From positions 62,001-126,000 of the forward strand of contig CAJQUW010009249.1 of assembly GCA_907163375.1 (NCBI GenBank): a stretch of DNA of 64,000 nt. Reading direction: 5' to 3'. The notes under the pieces were generated by a model that did no database searches, was not told the DNA's origin, and saw nothing but the letters and a program-made list of their open reading frames with translations. Numbering within the stretch: the first letter of the stretch is position 1; each line of letters opens with the position of its first letter. This DNA is from Prostheceraeus crozeri (Eukaryota; Platyhelminthes; Polycladida; Euryleptidae). Position numbers and translations under genes: made by a program. Shown piece after piece: positions 10,980 through 20,228 of this stretch.

Positions 10980-11108
10980 GTGTTTTATGTTATTTTTATA
11001 AGTACCAGCAACAAACTCTGTGTGAATGCTTGTAAACTTTTGTGTATAATGTTGTAAGTACTAAGCAAAAATTGTAATTGTATTATCTATTTCCATATTA
11101 GAATAAAA

Positions 11109-11501
11109 ATGTCTGTAAAACGGAAGGCATCTTCTCGTCAATCGAAACGGTCCTTCAAACCTTCAAGTCAGTTTAAAAAGGCGTTGCGAAAGTCAAACAG
11201 GATACGTGATAATAAGAAGAAGTGTAAATTGATTCAAAATTCAAGTGATGATTTCATTCGTGATATAGCTTTTGCAATACACAAATGTCTACCTATTTAC
11301 AAGCCTCTGTTGAATGCTGGCTCTTTGAATAGCATAAAAAAGTTTTCAAATCCAAGGAGTAGTGATAAGAAAAGGCGAAACTTAATTCAGCGCGGTGGTG
11401 GTGGGTTTCTAAGTATGTTAAATGATATTGGAAACAGTATTAATGGTGTAATCAATAGTCCGCTTGGAAAGATTGCAGCAACTGCTGCAATGTTAATATA
11501 A
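11109..11501 (+). CDS. Small basic, probably virion-associated protein, 130 aa
   Basis: The first 95 residues are strongly basic (SVKRKASSRQSKRSF, then KSNRIRDNKKKCK). A glycine run (QRGGGGFLS) precedes a short hydrophobic tail (INSPLGKIAATAAMLI). A basic body, a Gly-Gly stretch and an amphipathic or hydrophobic tail resemble the small core or membrane-active proteins that adenain-type proteases mature in related viruses. The element encodes such a protease at 18425-18889. The assignment rests on composition and position only. Confidence 0.5.
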   Translation: MSVKRKASSRQSKRSFKPSSQFKKALRKSNRIRDNKKKCKLIQNSSDDFIRDIAFAIHKCLPIYKPLLNAGSLNSIKKFSNPRSSDKKRRNLIQRGGGGFLSMLNDIGNSINGVINSPLGKIAATAAMLI

Positions 11502-11559
11502 GGTTAGCGAATCATAAAGTGACACGTCATCACTTTGATTGATGAGTCATATATAGGTG

Positions 11560-11568
11560 TATATAAGG
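11560..11568 (+). promoter_or_regulatory. TATA box (TATATAAGG)
   Basis: 85 bp before the ATG at 11653, inside a TATATA-rich stretch (11548-11568) that follows an inverted GACGTCATCA/TGATGAGTC-like pattern. Confidence 0.6.
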
Positions 11569-11652
11569 AAGACGCTTTAATGATATTTTACCACTTTCAA
11601 GTGACAATTCATTTGCGCTGGTTGAAAGCTCCGAATTAGTACTTGTTGAAAC

Positions 11653-12387
11653 ATGACTCAGAAAATGTATACAATCAGAGAGGAAGGTGACGATTTTGAG
11701 CAAGATCTCTTGAAGCTTCGTCCGACACGAAAGGTGCAAGGGATTGGAAATACATTCTACTTTCAAACCTTGAATTATGGTGATGATGGCTTTTATCTTC
11801 AAGTTCCATTCTTCCACAGTAATGGTATGTCTACATCAGGGTATAGCAATATGAGACAAATGCGAGTGACTTTTCCAAAATGGCAACAGGTGATTCTTAA
11901 AACTATTGACTCTTTCGCGAAAGAATGTGTTGAGCTGCCTGAAAGTGCTCCCACTCATTGGAGAAAGGCATTAGAGGAAGGAGTTGGTTATAAGGAATTG
12001 CCGGAATTCGATACACTGTTTTTAAAACTATCGGATCATTTTCAAGCATTCGATCTTCTTACAAACGCGATGGAATGTGAGGATCTCAAACGGGGTCGCT
12101 ATATGGCCTTAGTGCACGTTACCGGACTTTATATTGGTTCACATGGTTCGACTGGTAAAGTCGCATCTTTACAAATGAAGGTTCTTCAACTAGTCTATGA
12201 ACCACTACCAATTGATAAATGTTTAATTAACATTGATAAGACTGCTTCAAGTGATGGGAAGGAAGAGAGCAAAAAGCGAGGGCGGAAATCTAAAGATGGG
12301 AATCCTAAATTGAAGTTGAAGCGCCAAGATGCTGACTTGAAAACTTTTTATAATCCTAATTGTGATGAGGAAACGCAAATGTTTTAA
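11653..12387 (+). CDS. Possible single-strand DNA-binding protein, 244 aa
   Basis: An open gene preceded by a TATATAAGG box and followed by AATAAA at 12426. Residues 1-190 look like an all-beta domain, with a closing segment GLYIGSHGSTGKVASLQMKV then LQLVYEPLP. A long Lys-rich linker (KEESKKRGRKSKDG) follows, and the protein ends in an acidic tip with a terminal aromatic residue, CDEETQMF. A beta-barrel core, a flexible linker and an acidic tail ending in Phe are hallmarks of replication SSBs such as T7 gp2.5 and bacterial SSB. The match is of layout, not of sequence family. Confidence 0.4.
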   Translation: MTQKMYTIREEGDDFEQDLLKLRPTRKVQGIGNTFYFQTLNYGDDGFYLQVPFFHSNGMSTSGYSNMRQMRVTFPKWQQVILKTIDSFAKECVELPESAPTHWRKALEEGVGYKELPEFDTLFLKLSDHFQAFDLLTNAMECEDLKRGRYMALVHVTGLYIGSHGSTGKVASLQMKVLQLVYEPLPIDKCLINIDKTASSDGKEESKKRGRKSKDGNPKLKLKRQDADLKTFYNPNCDEETQMF

Positions 12388-12425
12388 TTTGTAAATGTAG
12401 CTTGAAAGTTTCTATTCTGAATGTA

Positions 12426-12431
12426 AATAAA
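12426..12431 (+). terminator. Polyadenylation signal AATAAA
   Basis: AATAAA lies 38 bp after the stop codon of the 11653-12387 gene. Confidence 0.5.
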
Positions 12432-12512
12432 CTTGATCTGGAACATGTGTCTGTTTTGTTATTCTAAGCAAAATTAGCGGGATGATGAGTTTAATGTTAA
12501 TGGAATTATAAG

Positions 12513-13049
12513 ATGACAGATTTTCGTCTATTCACTGATCGCACATTGTGTGTCGCTGGACCAAGTCAGTCCGGTAAAACTACATTTGTAAATCAATTGC
12601 TACAATATAGAAATGAAATGTCTAACAAGGAAATTAAGAGAGTCAAATGGTATTATGGAATATTTCAACCACAACTACATTCTGCACTTCGCCAGAAAGG
12701 TCATGAGGTGAAGCAAGGGTTGCCATCAACTGAGGATATCAAAGCAGGTGACTTACTAGTATTAGATGATCTATTACGAGAAAGCAAATCTTCAAAGGAT
12801 GTAACTGAAATGTTCATTCAAACTGCGCATCATAGGGAAGCTTTTATTATCTACATCACCCAAAACATCTTCGATGGAGGGAAAGAGCAAAGAACTAGAA
12901 GTTTGAATACACATTATTTGGCAATATTTAAAAATCCAAGAGATAGCAGTCAGATACATCATCTCAGTAGACAGATATTACCTCAACAACCTAAAGTACT
13001 TTCAAAAATATATGAAGATGTAACAAAGAAACCACATTTATTGATCTAA
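12513..13049 (+). CDS. A32-type DNA-packaging ATPase
   Basis: A FtsK/HerA-superfamily ATPase that in related viruses pumps genome DNA into the capsid. Walker A is GPSQSGKTTF at about residues 16-25. Walker B is GDLLVLDDLL at about residues 80-89, with two acidic residues at the end. A sensor-like YITQN motif lies at about 115-119, and SLNTHYLAIFKNPRD follows, as in Polinton ATPases. Family members are about 200-230 residues. It sits between the SSB-like gene and another conserved Polinton gene on the same strand, in the usual morphogenesis block. Confidence 0.88.
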   Translation: MTDFRLFTDRTLCVAGPSQSGKTTFVNQLLQYRNEMSNKEIKRVKWYYGIFQPQLHSALRQKGHEVKQGLPSTEDIKAGDLLVLDDLLRESKSSKDVTEMFIQTAHHREAFIIYITQNIFDGGKEQRTRSLNTHYLAIFKNPRDSSQIHHLSRQILPQQPKVLSKIYEDVTKKPHLLI

Positions 13050-13176
13050 CCCAGGAATGTCCGAACGACTTCGATTTCGAACAAATATCATACCTAATTC
13101 CGCTCAACAAATGACAGTTTTCTCGGTTCACGGTTAGTTTTAAGCAATGTACTTTGTTGCCTTATTATTTTCAAAC

Positions 13177-13827
13177 ATGTCGTATTCAAAGATGGTAGTC
13201 ATTCCTCAAGAGGAGTATGCACAATTGACTACATTACAAAGTGCACAGGAAGTCAAAAATATAGATCAACCTATTAGGAATCAACTTAAGGAACTAACAC
13301 AAAAGGATATGGAAATTCAGAAGATTAAGGATCCCTATCGACGAAAGCAGTTAGCAGCTGAAAACATTGACGAGAGGCGACAGATTCGTGACAAGTTGCG
13401 ACGATTTATAACCTTGTCAACACCTCGACCATATCGTGTGCGCGCTGAGCGATTATTTGGCTTCATTGATCCACATGTGAAGTTCAATGAGAGAGGGGAG
13501 ATAATAGATGAAACAACTGGTGATGTTATTAGAAATAGTCACATGGATGACCTTCTACAATATGCTGTCAGAGATGTAAGGCGAAAACTAGGTGCACCAC
13601 AACGGTGGACATATTTTCAGAAAATTTTATCTGATCAAAATGTACCTCACAATATTATTGGAGGACCGACTGTGAATGAATTGGATAGGGGTCACTTACA
13701 AGATGGATCAAAGAGTAAAACACCCACGATGGCGGTCAAGCGAGAGCTTCATGATCTCGATGCTCTGCAACCAAAAAGAGCTACTAGGCGCTCAATGCGT
13801 GTTGCGAAGGAGTATAGTAAATATTAA
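13177..13827 (+). CDS. Conserved Polinton protein of unknown function, about 216 aa
   Basis: The ATG at 13177 (MSYSKMVVIPQEEY) is preferred over one 30 bp upstream because MVVIPQEEY is the start I associate with this family in animal Polintons. The first half is charged and probably coiled (KELTQKDMEIQKIKDPYRRK). A central DLLQYAVRDVRRK helix and a basic C-terminus (QPKRATRRSMRVAKEYSKY) follow. The gene lies between the ATPase and integrase. A DNA- or capsid-associated role is possible, but no function is recognised. Confidence 0.6.
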   Translation: MSYSKMVVIPQEEYAQLTTLQSAQEVKNIDQPIRNQLKELTQKDMEIQKIKDPYRRKQLAAENIDERRQIRDKLRRFITLSTPRPYRVRAERLFGFIDPHVKFNERGEIIDETTGDVIRNSHMDDLLQYAVRDVRRKLGAPQRWTYFQKILSDQNVPHNIIGGPTVNELDRGHLQDGSKSKTPTMAVKRELHDLDALQPKRATRRSMRVAKEYSKY

Positions 13828-13994
13828 GCAAATATGAATTAAGCCTTGCCTCTCTCATATCATGTCGTTACAAAAATTTTGCTGTTGTTTGAAATCTGCG
13901 CTCGAAGGCAAAGGAGAAGAGGGCATAGAGGTTGATATCAATTGTGTTAGCAGTTGCTGTGCGAGTAATACGCGTGCAAATCAGAACAAAGACG

Positions 13995-14994
13995 ATGAGT
14001 ACAGCAGTGAAACTCAGAAAGATTTATTACGACTTAAATCATCCCGCAAGTTTCAGTCGTCCGGAGGTTCTAGCTCGTGCAGCAGGTGTGGGAATAGAGA
14101 AAGTCAAGAAGTGGTTGAGGAGTCAACCGACTTACACTCTTCACAAAAATGCGAGAAAGCGATTTCCAACAAGAAAATATGTTGTTAACAATACAGATAG
14201 TCAATGGCAAGCGGACTTGGCTGACATGCAACAGATATCGCAGTACAATGATGGCTATAAATACATCTTAACCGTAATAGATATTTTATCTCGCTATGCT
14301 TGGGCACGTGCGCTGAAATCTAAACGAGGACCAGAAGTTGAAGCGGCTTTTCAGAGCATTTTCGATGACGGGCGTGTTCCGCAAAGAATACAGACCGATC
14401 AAGGGAAGGAATTCGAAAAGTCTCATGTTCGAAGTCTCCTTAAAAGTCATAATGTGGAATTGTTTAGTGCCATAAGTGCTTATAATGCTGCCATGGTTGA
14501 GAGGTTCAATCGCACACTGAAGACAAAAATATGGCGATATTTCACCGCAAAGCAAAAAATACACATGTTTGGGTAGGTGAGCTGCAAGATTGTATGATAA
14601 GAAAGCGAAAAACATTTCCAATGAAAAGAAAATTAATGTTGGTGATAGAGTTCGGATTTCAAAGGTTAAGTCTACATTTGAGAAGGGGTATCTACCTAAT
14701 TGGACTGAAGAAGAGTTTTTTGTGGATGAAGTAAATACAAAATTTAGACCCACCATGTATAAATTAATAGATTACCATGGCAATCCAATTGAAGGAAAAT
14801 TTTACTCTTATGAATTGCAAGTAGTAGACAGAAGTGAAGAGGTATATATGATTGACAAAATAATTAGGAAGAAAGGTCATGGCAATCAAAGGAAATATCT
14901 AGTTAAATGGAATGGATATCCTGATTCATTCAATAGCTGGATAACGCACCAGGATCTACAAAATGTGGAGGTGGGAGACACTCGTAACTTTTAA
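13995..14994 (+). pseudogene. Retrovirus-like integrase with chromodomain
   Basis: This is the Polinton integrase, which joins element ends to host DNA. It has an N-terminal helical part, then the RNase-H-fold core with the D, D, E acids in QADLADM, IQTDQGKEF and NAAMVERFNRTLK. Next come an SH3-like segment (VGDRVRISKVKSTFEKGY) and a chromodomain (YMIDKIIRKKG, KYLVKWNGYP, SWI). The chromodomain suggests targeting to modified histone tails, as in chromodomain-bearing Polintons and chromoviruses. The gene is not open throughout. Confidence 0.85.
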
Positions 14995-15007
14995 GCTAAT
15001 ATAGCAT

Positions 15008-16386
15008 GTGCCTTCTTCCATGTATGAGTTTAACATGTCTACTAACTTCAACATCATTCTTCCAAGCAATAGCAACCCCAAGATATTTCCAAGTAACAAA
15101 CCATCTCTATACTCTGTTGAATTCGCTAATCCAATTACTCTGCATGGACCCCATGAAGTTGCTCTAACTGAAATTACTTATTACAACGATATCAGTTTGC
15201 TAAAGAACAACTATTTTGAATTACATAAAGAAGTGCGAGAGAAGGATGATTGCTTTCGCATATTTCAAAATAGTCTACATGGTACATGGGCTTTTCATCA
15301 TCTAACTTTACATCTTTTTTCAACATCTTTACCATCTGTCCAAAACATGATTAAAATTCAAAAGGCATTTGCAACGTCAACTTTTGATTCTAAGGTTCCC
15401 ACAATGAGCTTGCAAGATACAGAAAAGGAAATCGGTAGAATGTTTGAACGAATAAATGATCTCTTCAAGCTGACTTTGAATAAATTCTACAAACCAGTCA
15501 TAAAGGTGTCAACAAAATTGATGAAGGAAGGGAAGCATGTTCTTCTTGTATTAGGTAAGGATTTCAGTCATACTTTTGGGTATTCCAGAACAACTTTCTC
15601 ATCAAGGTTTTGGTACAATGGACGTGGGTGGAATTCGGAGAGGAAAGTCACTGATTTTAAATGTAGAATTGTGCCATTGTATGCATTACAAAAAAGGAGC
15701 ATCCGAGTAAAAAATAAATTTGAGGTCATTAGAAGTGTTGAAGACTTTGCAAGAAAGTTTCAAGGATCAGTGCCAGAAACGTTAATGACTTGTGAATATA
15801 AGAAAGAGAAAGGAACTTTATTTACTGTTGAAACGGAGGCAGAATTTATTGTTTTTACTAAAAAGATACCATTGGAAAAGTCTGAGTCCGCTGTTATTGA
15901 ATTCGGATCTGAAATGATTGGGATGTTTAAGGGCCTTGAAAGCGCACCTTGGTTGACAGAATTAAATGATACATTCAAGGTTCAATTGTCCTCTTCTAAA
16001 CTCAAAGCATCAACAAATGCTTCATGGGATATCCACGTATACAGCGAAGATTGGGTGATGAATTGTCTACTTCCAGTGAACTTGTAAAAAGAGTTAATTT
16101 GAACATTGAAAGCTTGAAAACGCCATCTGAATTGTGTACAAAGTTAAATGAGTTTGGTGTAGATTGCCTTGATGCAGATGAATATCACTTTTCTTATGAC
16201 CCACATAAGAAACGCATGATTCTAAAGGTAGGGAAGAGCTCTCTTATCAAGCTGGATAGCGTGTTAACGACCACATTGGGATTCTCAAAATCAACTATTT
16301 ATGAAGGCACATCAATAGGCGATACAGCCCCATCACTAGAGCGTGATATAAGTAACTTATACGTATATTGTAGCATTATTGAATAA
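15008..16386 (+). pseudogene. Conserved Polinton protein, probably structural
   Basis: The region starts with SMYEFNMSTNFNIILPSNSN, then FPSNKPSLYSVEF and a HGPHEVALTEITYY block. This LPSN plus EVAL-EI signature is shared by a protein found in many animal Polintons. The body is rich in beta-type sequence (FTVETEAEFIVF) and the end has SLIKLDSVLTTTLGF. It follows the integrase and precedes the core and major capsid genes, so a capsid-associated role is likely. I cannot tell whether it is the penton-type minor capsid protein. The reading frame is broken. Confidence 0.55.
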
Positions 16387-16651
16387 GCAAGGGTTGGCGA
16401 CATTGACGCCCCACTTCTGCGCACATTTCCTCTCTCATCCGTAAGGAAGCAACTAATCAATCGAGAATTTTTTAACACAATGTATCTACCAATCAGCCGA
16501 AATTTCATCAATAGAATTGACATATCAATTCATGATGACGCAGGAGAAGTAGTACCGTTCTGTGGTGGTGTTACTGTCTTGACCCTACATATTAGGTCAC
16601 GAGAATAAGGCTTTACGCTATTGTGACTTCCATAGTCATTCAATAGTCATA

Positions 16652-17134
16652 ATGACAGGCATTTACAGTAGACCATCATATCAGAGCGGTTATCCCGTGT
16701 TTGTTGGAGATAGACGACAAGTTGGAGGAGGCATATTTGGTGCACTAAGACGTATGGTTCTTACAACACTCAAAAAGTATGGCGTATCAATCATGAAGCG
16801 TGTTGGAAGCAGGGCTTTAGATTTTGGCGCAAATGTTGCAGCTGATGCGCTTCAAGGTGAGGATCTCGGTGAATCTATGAAAATGCGCGCGTAGCAATCT
16901 GCCATAGACGCATTAGATGATTTAACAAAGACGAGACGTACAGTTCGGAAGAAGCGTAGGAAGTCAAGACAAGTTGGATCCGGTCGAGTTACTAAGCAAA
17001 GACGCAGGAAAAGTAAAAAGCTGACTAGAGCAGCACGTTCTAAATCTAGACGTCGAGTAAAAACAAGAAAGCGCAAACGAAATTCCACAGCTACTAGAAA
17101 CAAGTCAAAACGAAGGAAGACAACATATTTGTAG
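16652..17134 (+). pseudogene. Basic core-type protein with glycine cleavage-like motif
   Basis: It opens with a short Tyr-rich segment and PVFVGDRRQVGGGIFGALRR, then a helical stretch (RALDFGANVAADALQGEDLG). A long Arg/Lys tail follows (KKRRKSRQVGSGR, RRRVKTRKRKR). A short N-terminal part, a Gly-Gly-Gly site and a DNA-binding basic tail match the small Polinton protein usually found just before the major capsid gene. They also resemble adenoviral core precursors matured by adenain. The region is broken. Confidence 0.55.
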
Positions 17135-17165
17135 AGCTAATACGATGTAGAGTATCAATTCGGCT

Positions 17166-18428
17166 TTGTGTTTCTTCGATTCTCCCCCACATCAGACAGA
17201 CATCATCTCCTCAACAATTGTAGACATAGTCCCCACAACAAATATCGATGGTAACCAGCAGCCTATTCAGTTTGATATACCTGCCAATCCTCAAGATTAT
17301 ATTGACTGTCAATCCATTGATTTAGAGTTGTGTATACAAATTAAGAAGACTGATGGTACAAATATCGATTCATCCAAGGATAAAGTGGGATTAGCAAATC
17401 TTCCTATTGCCAGTCTGTTCTCAGATGTGTATCTAATATTGAATGACAAACAGATTGAAGGAGGGGATCGAGCATATCCATATGGAGCATACATACATAC
17501 AATGACGCAATTTCAAAAGCAAGCTAAACAGTCACACTTGCAAGTTTCTGGGTGGTATGATGCTCAGCAAGGGAAATTTGATGATGTCTCAAATACAGGG
17601 TTGAAAAAACGAATGGATTTAACAGCGGATTCAAAGGAATTACACTTGAAAGGACCCGTCTATCTTGATTTCCTTCGTCAATCTAGATATCTGCTATCAC
17701 AGGTTAAAATGCAAATAAAATTTATTCGTGCAAATCCTGAGTTCGCGTTAATGGCTTTTGGAGCTACAAACTATCAAGTCAACATAAGTAATGCCGTGCT
17801 CAATGTAAGGCGAGTAACAATGAACCCGTCAGTCATCAACGAGCATGCGACAGGATTGAGGAAAAACAATGCAATATATCCAGTTAATCACAGTGTGTTG
17901 ACAAACTTCACAATTGGTGCGGGATCATCCTCACATGCCTACCTAAATCTTTTTCCCACTGCAATGCCAAAGGCGGTGTATATCACATTTGTGGAAAATG
18001 AGGCATTCATTGGTGCTTTTGAAAAGAATCCATTCAATTTCTAACACTTTAATGTTAGCAAACTAGCACTCTATCATGATGGGAAATTTGTATCTTGCAA
18101 AGCATATGAGCCTAATTTCAAAGATGGTAAATTCGCACGTGAATATGGTTCTACTTTCACCGCCCTCAACATGTTTAATACAGATGATTCAAATGGAATT
18201 ACAATGGATATGTACAAGAATGGCTACTTCTTCATTATGTACAACCTCACAGCAGATGCAGATCTAGGTGGTGAAAGCGTAGGAGTTACAAAGCCTGGAA
18301 ATCTACGACTGGAGGTATCATTTGAGTCACCTTTGAAGAAAACAATTACTTGTCTCATTTATGCTATCTATGATAGCAAAGTTGAGATAACAAGAATGAG
18401 AGACGTGACTGTCAGCTATCAGAGATGA
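17166..18428 (+). pseudogene. Major capsid protein, double jelly-roll type
   Basis: This is the Polinton hexon-like capsid protein. Recognisable segments are the N-terminal strand set TDIISSTIVDIVPTTN with PIQFDIPANPQDYID and LELCIQIKK, then LFSDVYLILNDKQIEGG. Next come the conserved RSRYLLSQVKMQIKF-like strand, a YQVNISNAVLNVRRV strand and a C-terminal KPGNLRLEVSFESPL segment. A gene of about 420 codons just before the protease is the standard place and size. Trimeric double-jelly-roll proteins of this type form icosahedral shells in related viruses. The gene is not open throughout. Confidence 0.85.
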
Positions 18429-18889
18429 GTAACTTAAGCAACATAGAAATCCTGAGGAAAATGAGGAAAGCTCATCCCTACTCCAAGACAATATTTCTCA
18501 ATGTCTTTTCTAGAGATAATTTACCTGATTCAATTCCTTTCTATCCTTGTTCGCTTATCATCAATACGGATACCAACAATCTTCCCGGAAAACATTTGAT
18601 TGCTGTATACATCAATCGTTATAAAGTTGCCGAATATTTTGACTCTCTTAATCAACCTCGTTTACATGATATCGCATTATGGATGAACAGGTTCTCCTGG
18701 ACTGTTAGGAAAGTGACATCGTTCCCACTTCAAAGTAATACATCTCTAATGTGCGGTGGCTATGTACTCTATTTTGTCAACGAGAGACCATTGAAAAATA
18801 ACTGTAAAAGTGCTTTAGAACTATTTTCAAAAAACTGTGATAAAAATGATGTAATTCTTACTAAATATGTTGAAACAGTTTTGAAATAA
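18425..18889 (+). CDS. Adenain-like cysteine protease
   Basis: Ulp1/adenain-clan maturation protease, 154 residues. The catalytic triad regions are visible: His in NTDTNNLPGKHLIAVYI (about residue 58), Asp in VAEYFDSL (about residue 75), and Cys in SLMCGGYVLYFV (about residue 115). Gln/Asn at the oxyanion position precedes the Cys (LQSNTSLMC). In adenoviruses and probably in Polintons it cleaves capsid and core precursors at Gly-Gly-type sites. The gene overlaps the end of the capsid region by 4 bp, and AATAAA overlaps its stop codon (18885-18890). Confidence 0.85.
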   Translation: MSNLSNIEILRKMRKAHPYSKTIFLNVFSRDNLPDSIPFYPCSLIINTDTNNLPGKHLIAVYINRYKVAEYFDSLNQPRLHDIALWMNRFSWTVRKVTSFPLQSNTSLMCGGYVLYFVNERPLKNNCKSALELFSKNCDKNDVILTKYVETVLK

Positions 18890-18890
18890 A
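18885..18890 (+). terminator. AATAAA overlapping the protease stop codon
   Basis: The hexamer overlaps the TAA stop, marking the likely 3' end of the rightward gene set, 128 bp before the end of the convergent leftward set. Between them lies a doubled TTCACATATATACAAAATCT. Confidence 0.55.
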
Positions 18891-19018
18891 GTTTTATGTT
18901 GTATCATTAACTTGCTCTCTTTTTTTCCAAAACAAGGGTTTATAAGGAAAACAAAAACATATTCATATTTCATCATCTATTCACATATATACAAAATCTA
19001 TTCACATATATACAAAAT

Positions 19019-19949
19019 CTACAATTTGGTTTTCATGAAACATTTTTTCAAATCACATATGATGGGAGGCACATCACTTATGTCTTTAATGCCGGTTATC
19101 ACAATCTTTCCATTATGGAACACATGAACATGATATGGATGCCAGTTAGTCAATTGAGCTGCTGGAAATAGCTCCACTTCATAAGTTAGATTATGTGATG
19201 ATGTAACTTTACGGAAATCATAGTGATAGTGTAATTCACATAACACGGTCATTGTCTTCACTTTCCAATCAGATAATGAATCACCAAGTAAATGTTCCAA
19301 AGTTAAGTGTAGATATGAGAAATCACCCTCCATGACCCTTCCAATATATTGGATTGTTCCATTTGGAAAGAATAGGATAGTGAGAGATCCATCCTTCCTC
19401 TGAATCCTCCATGTTAACATTGAGGGTCTTCCAAGATGTAAGCTCGTTGTCGGCTTCAATTTGCGTTTTATCAGTAACCATTGTTTTCGGTTGGGTATAT
19501 TCCTCTCGATCTCTTGTAGATTGAGTTTTGACTTTGCTTTTGTAGTTAACATCCGATTTACAACTTCCAACCGTTTGATGTCCTCCATCTTTAATGAATG
19601 ACGTTATCTGTGGTAGTATCTCTCTTGTAAAGGTTTCCCATGTGACGTCACTGAAACGAAAAAATCGATATTCAACATCTTCACGTTTTGGTGAACAGAC
19701 GTATAGTTTGACTGATGAATCACACTTTATCCATACCTTGTCATCGAGAGGAATCTTGATCCGAGTCTTATGGTTGTCAATGAGATCCGCAAAGTCTTTC
19801 AGTGAAGGCAATGAGTCAATACTAATGCAAACGCCACGATATTTTCGATCACTATTTGCTATTGAATGACGAAATGCTATTCTTTTATAGTTTGTTATGT
19901 GAACGTTTTGAACGTCACTAAGTTTCCATGTTCTAATGTAATGAGGCAT
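19019..19949 (-). pseudogene. TATA-binding-protein-like gene
   Basis: The 3' half shows the two-fold TBP pattern. Repeat 1 has SLTILFFPNGTIQYIGRV, aligned with TBP ALIFSSGKMVCTGAK. Repeat 2 has YEVELFPAAQLTNW then YHVHVFHNGKIVITGIKD, aligned with TBP YEPELFPGLIYRM then VLLIFVSGKVVLTGAK. The ELFP motif, the F-x-NGK/SGK turn, the TG pair and their spacing are characteristic. The 5' half (about 110 residues) is unrelated to TBP and unrecognised. TBP binds TATA boxes in the minor groove, and several genes here have TATATAAG boxes, so a role in the element's own transcription is an inference. The gene is broken. Confidence 0.65.
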
Positions 19950-20011
19950 GTTCCGAAAGCCATGTTTCGAATTTAGGTTTAATGTTTGCCTAAAGTTTGT
20001 TATTTTATTAG

Positions 20012-20181
20012 CTCAACATATCGGAATGATGTTGAGTACAAATTCTTCACATATTCATTCACATTAGGACTACCTATTTATTAGTAATCATTTCTACATA
20101 TCGGAAAGATGTAGACATTTCAATATTAGTAAGACTACTTATGTATTAGTAAGTGTTGCTACATGTCGGAAGATGCAGCAA
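20012..20181. promoter_or_regulatory. Three spaced hairpins with conserved TCGGAA loop
   Basis: Three palindromes about 64-80 bp apart share the loop (A/G)TCGGAA(A/T)G or a slightly shorter form. Stems are CTCAACAT/ATGTTGAG (20012-20019, 20029-20036), TCTACAT/ATGTAGA (20093-20099, 20109-20115) and TTGCTACAT/ATGCAGCAA with one mismatch (20156-20164, 20173-20181). The stem sequences differ while pairing is kept. They lie in the 280 bp between the polymerase 3' end and the TBP-like gene start. They could be iterated protein-binding sites, RNA 3' processing elements or replication signals. Confidence 0.6.
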
Positions 20182-20228
20182 TCGCAAGATCTATTACAAG
20201 TGGAATATCATATTGTTTTTATTTAGAC

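Noticed and set aside
13862-14188. 108-codon frame at the start of the integrase
   Set aside because: Overlaps the integrase N-terminal region in another frame and has no homology signature.
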